Part shown: positions 5,807-8,836 of the stretch, one piece after another
Layout of the letters: each line of letters opens with the position of its first letter
Position numbering within the stretch: the first letter of the stretch is position 1
Source of the DNA: Lachnospiraceae bacterium UBA3732
GTDB lineage: Bacteria > Bacillota > Clostridia > Lachnospirales > Lachnospiraceae
Assembly (NCBI GenBank): GCA_002372545.1
Contig: DFHD01000098.1
Span: 17,280 to 26,115, forward strand
Reading direction: 5' to 3'
Length of the DNA: 8,836 nucleotides
Position numbers and translations under genes: made by a program
The notes under the pieces: generated by a model
Told to the model about the DNA's origin: nothing
The model's database searches: none
Seen by the model: only the letters and a program-made list of their open reading frames with translations

Positions 5807-8800
5807 ATGGCGAAAAGGACAGACATTCACAAGGTTCTCATTATCGGCTCCGGACCGATCATTATCGGTCAGGCCTGCGAGTTCGATTATTCCGGCACAC
5901 AGGCCTGCAAGGCTCTCAGAAGCCTTGGATATGAGATCGTTCTGGTCAACTCCAATCCGGCAACGATCATGACAGATCCCGAAATGGCGGATGTAACCTA
6001 CATCGAACCGCTTAATGTGGAGAGACTGACTGCAGTGATCGAGAAGGAACGGCCGGATGCACTCCTTCCCAACCTGGGCGGACAGTCCGGACTGAACCTC
6101 TGCTCCGAGCTGGCGCAGGCAGGTGTACTGGACAAGTATAATGTCAAGGTTATCGGTGTTCAGGTAGATGCCATCGAACGCGGCGAGGATCGTATCGAAT
6201 TCAAAAAGACCATGAACGCTCTGGGCATCGAGGTTGCCCGCAGCGAGGTTGCCTACTCTGTAGACGAAGCACTGGCCATTGCCGATCAGCTCGGTTATCC
6301 CGTAGTTCTTCGTCCCGCCTACACCATGGGCGGTGCCGGCGGCGGCCTTGTATATAATAAAGATGAACTCCGCACCGTTTGCCAGAGAGGTCTGGCGGCC
6401 AGTCTGGTCGGACAGGTTCTCGTAGAAGAATCCGTAACCGGCTGGGAGGAGCTGGAGCTTGAGGTTGTCCGCGATAAGGACAACAACATGATCACCGTAT
6501 GCTTTATCGAGAATGTGGATCCCATGGGAATCCATACCGGCGACAGCTTCTGCACTGCCCCCATGCTGACCATCTCTGAGGATCTGCAGAAGCGTCTGCA
6601 GGAGCAGGCTTATAAGATTGTGGAATCCATTCAGGTGATCGGTGGTACAAATGTACAGTTTGCCCATGATCCGGTTACCGACAGGATCATCGTCATCGAG
6701 ATCAATCCCCGGACCTCCCGGTCCTCCGCTCTGGCCTCCAAGGCAACCGGCTTCCCGATCGCCCTGGTTTCCGCCAAGCTGGCCGCCGGCCTTACTCTCT
6801 CCGAAATTCCCTGCGGCAAATACGGTACGCTGGATAAATATGCACCGGGCGGCGACTATGTCGTTGTCAAATTTGCGCGTTGGGCCTTTGAAAAGTTCAA
6901 GGGCGTTGAGGATAAGCTGGGCACCCAGATGCGTGCTGTCGGCGAAGTCATGAGTATCGGCAAGAACTATAAGGAAGCCTTCCAGAAGGCCATCCGTTCT
7001 CTGGAAAAGGGGCGCTACGGTCTCGGTCATGTTAAGAACTTTAATGACCTTTCCAAGGAAACTCTCCTGCAGATGCTCATCACCCCCTCCAGCGAGCGTC
7101 ACTTCATGATGTACGAAGCGCTGAGGAAGGGCGCCACCGTAGAGGAGCTCCACGAGATCACACATGTTAAGAATTACTTTATCCAGCAGATGAAGGAGCT
7201 GGTAGACGAGGAGGAGGCTCTGGTGAAGGAATTCGCCGGAAAGGTTCCCTCCGACGAAGCGCTTACCCAGGCCAAAAGAGACGGCTTCTCCGATAAGTAT
7301 CTTTCGGAGATTCTGGGCGTGGATGAGGCAGCTATCCGCGACAGGCGCGAAGCGATCGGCGTAACGGAAACCTGGGACCGCGTACACGTCAGCGGCACCG
7401 AGGACAGTGCATACTTCTACTCCACCTACAATGCGCCGGATAACAACATCGCTACAGATAACGCAAAGAAGATCATGATCCTGGGCGGCGGTCCCAACCG
7501 TATCGGCCAGGGTATCGAATTTGATTACTGCTGTGTACATGCAGCTCTTTCCCTGAAGAAGCTGGGCTACGAGACCATCATCGTCAACTGCAATCCGGAG
7601 ACGGTTTCCACTGACTATGATACCTCCGATAAGCTCTACTTCGAACCGCTGACCACAGAGGATGTGCTTTCCATCTACAGGAAGGAAAAGCCTCTCGGCG
7701 TGATTGCCCAGTTCGGCGGTCAGACACCGCTTAACATTGCTGCTGAGCTCCAAAAGAACGGCGTACGTATTCTGGGCACATCTCCCGAGGTGATCGATCT
7801 GGCCGAGGACAGAGATCTGTTCCGCGCCATGATGGATAAGCTGGGTATTCCCATGCCTGAAGCCGGCATGGCTACTACCGTTGAGGAAGCCATCAAGATT
7901 GCAAACGAGATCGGATATCCTGTTATGGTACGTCCCTCATACGTTCTGGGCGGCCGTGGCATGGAGGTTGTCTTTGATGATGAGAGCATGACCGGCTATA
8001 TGGAAGCCGCTGTCGGCGTAACGCCCGACCGTCCCATCCTGATCGACCGTTTCCTGCATCACGCAACCGAGTGTGAGGCAGATGCCATTTCCGACGGAAC
8101 GCACGCCTTTGTACCTGCTGTTATGGAGCATATCGAGCTGGCCGGCATCCATTCCGGCGACTCAGCCTGCATTATTCCCTCCAAGCATATCTCCGATGAG
8201 AATCTGGAAACCATCAAGGAATACACCAGAAAGATTGCTGAGGAAATGCATGTTGTGGGCCTCATGAATATGCAGTATGCCATTGAGGACGGAAAGGTAT
8301 TCGTTCTGGAAGCAAATCCGCGAGCATCCCGTACCGTTCCGCTGGTTTCCAAGGTCTGCGGCATACGTATGGTACCCCTTGCCACAGAGATCATCGTTTC
8401 CGAGTTTACCGGAGAGCCCTCTCCTGTTCCGGCTCTGAAGGAAAGAAAAATTCCTTACTATGGCGTAAAGGAAGCTGTATTCCCGTTCAATATGTTCCCT
8501 GAGGTGGATCCGGTACTCGGACCCGAAATGCGTTCCACCGGCGAGGTGCTTGGCCTTTCCAGATCCTCCGGCGGTGCTTATTTCAAGGCACAGGAAGCGG
8601 CAAAATCCACTCTTCCGCTGGAAGGAACGGTTCTTCTCTCTGTCAACAGACAGGAGAAGCCCGAAGTTGTTCCCGTTGCCGAACTGCTTTACAAGAACGG
8701 CTTTAAGATCATGGCAACCGGAACCACCTGCGACCTGATCAATGAGGCCGGTATTCCTGCAGAAAAGGTGAAGAAGCTGTATGAAGGCCGTCCCAATGTT

Positions 8801-8836
8801 CTGGATCATATCACCAACGGAGAGATCCAGCTGATC
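5807..8836 (+). CDS. carB: Carbamoyl-phosphate synthase large subunit, 3' end beyond window
   Basis: 1010 codons are read without interruption to the right edge; the family runs to about 1060-1075, so only the tail is missing. CarB makes carbamoyl phosphate from bicarbonate, two ATP and ammonia channelled from the CarA glutaminase, for pyrimidine and arginine synthesis. Both homologous halves are visible. The carboxyphosphate half (about 1-400) has SGPIIIGQACEFDYSG at 15-30, R129, R169, GGAGGG at 175-180 and EINPR at 299-303. An oligomerisation region spans about 401-550. The carbamoyl-phosphate half has GGGPNRIGQGIEFDY at 560-574, GGQTPL at 637-642 and EANPR at 835-839. An MGS-like allosteric domain starts near 935. 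Residues matching the E. coli ornithine site seem kept (E777, D785, E889, aligned by eye). The start ATG has AGGAGG at 5792-5797, 9 nt away; an in-frame ATG at 5798 abuts that site and is less likely. No carA precedes it. Confidence 0.97.
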   Translation, partial: MAKRTDIHKVLIIGSGPIIIGQACEFDYSGTQACKALRSLGYEIVLVNSNPATIMTDPEMADVTYIEPLNVERLTAVIEKERPDALLPNLGGQSGLNLCSELAQAGVLDKYNVKVIGVQVDAIERGEDRIEFKKTMNALGIEVARSEVAYSVDEALAIADQLGYPVVLRPAYTMGGAGGGLVYNKDELRTVCQRGLAASLVGQVLVEESVTGWEELELEVVRDKDNNMITVCFIENVDPMGIHTGDSFCTAPMLTISEDLQKRLQEQAYKIVESIQVIGGTNVQFAHDPVTDRIIVIEINPRTSRSSALASKATGFPIALVSAKLAAGLTLSEIPCGKYGTLDKYAPGGDYVVVKFARWAFEKFKGVEDKLGTQMRAVGEVMSIGKNYKEAFQKAIRSLEKGRYGLGHVKNFNDLSKETLLQMLITPSSERHFMMYEALRKGATVEELHEITHVKNYFIQQMKELVDEEEALVKEFAGKVPSDEALTQAKRDGFSDKYLSEILGVDEAAIRDRREAIGVTETWDRVHVSGTEDSAYFYSTYNAPDNNIATDNAKKIMILGGGPNRIGQGIEFDYCCVHAALSLKKLGYETIIVNCNPETVSTDYDTSDKLYFEPLTTEDVLSIYRKEKPLGVIAQFGGQTPLNIAAELQKNGVRILGTSPEVIDLAEDRDLFRAMMDKLGIPMPEAGMATTVEEAIKIANEIGYPVMVRPSYVLGGRGMEVVFDDESMTGYMEAAVGVTPDRPILIDRFLHHATECEADAISDGTHAFVPAVMEHIELAGIHSGDSACIIPSKHISDENLETIKEYTRKIAEEMHVVGLMNMQYAIEDGKVFVLEANPRASRTVPLVSKVCGIRMVPLATEIIVSEFTGEPSPVPALKERKIPYYGVKEAVFPFNMFPEVDPVLGPEMRSTGEVLGLSRSSGGAYFKAQEAAKSTLPLEGTVLLSVNRQEKPEVVPVAELLYKNGFKIMATGTTCDLINEAGIPAEKVKKLYEGRPNVLDHITNGEIQLI

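Noticed and set aside
5741..7753. A 670-codon open frame on the minus strand opposite carB
   Set aside because: It lies antisense to an unmistakable carB with conserved motifs throughout and has no recognisable domain. It is a codon-bias shadow, and part of it would cover the carB promoter.
1..8836. Undescribed defence, mobile or biosynthetic system
   Set aside because: Every long coding stretch is a known housekeeping or conserved family gene, with no signs of transfer, inverted repeats, integrase or unusual gene pairing.

Overview
This is an ordinary bacterial core-genome window. It most resembles a moderate-GC Bacillota of the class Clostridia, probably Lachnospiraceae-like. The grounds are the tig-clpP-clpX-yihA gene order, a DUF4364 protein (a family known mainly from clostridia), strong AGGAGG-type ribosome binding sites, and sigma-A-like promoters. 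I see no mobile element, CRISPR array, rRNA or tRNA, and no gene cluster that looks like an undescribed system. What merits a second look is mostly regulatory and architectural.

Layout, left to right. The left edge (1-260, minus) holds the N-terminus of a Rho-type protein with a Rho_N (SAP-like) domain. About 145 bp separate it from a divergent DUF4364 gene (405-920, plus). That gap appears to hold two opposed promoters whose -10 elements overlap, and a structured rho leader with possible tiny ORFs. The DUF4364 gene runs tail-to-tail into a four-gene minus-strand cluster, transcribed right to left: tig (trigger factor), clpP, clpX and yihA/ysxC (ribosome-assembly GTPase). The cluster is tight: 4 nt between tig and clpP, 27 nt between clpP and clpX, and a 4-nt ATGA overlap between clpX and yihA. 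A good promoter with a 17-bp spacer sits upstream of tig, and a bulged hairpin lies directly against the tig ribosome binding site. The lon gene, often found between clpX and yihA in related bacteria, is not there.

Upstream of the tig promoter is a short AT-rich stretch (4818-4922) with small direct repeats and no recognisable terminator. Then comes mtnN (MTA/SAH nucleosidase, 4923-5627, minus). It is divergent from carB (carbamoyl-phosphate synthase large subunit, 5807 to the right edge, plus), which is cut by the window end after 1010 codons. The mtnN-carB gap holds what look like back-to-back promoters. No carA lies before carB.

Functionally, the tig-clpP-clpX-yihA unit joins nascent-chain folding, ATP-dependent proteolysis and 50S subunit assembly. 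mtnN recycles S-adenosylmethionine by-products. carB supplies carbamoyl phosphate for pyrimidine and arginine synthesis. All calls come from reading motifs by eye; no database search was run.
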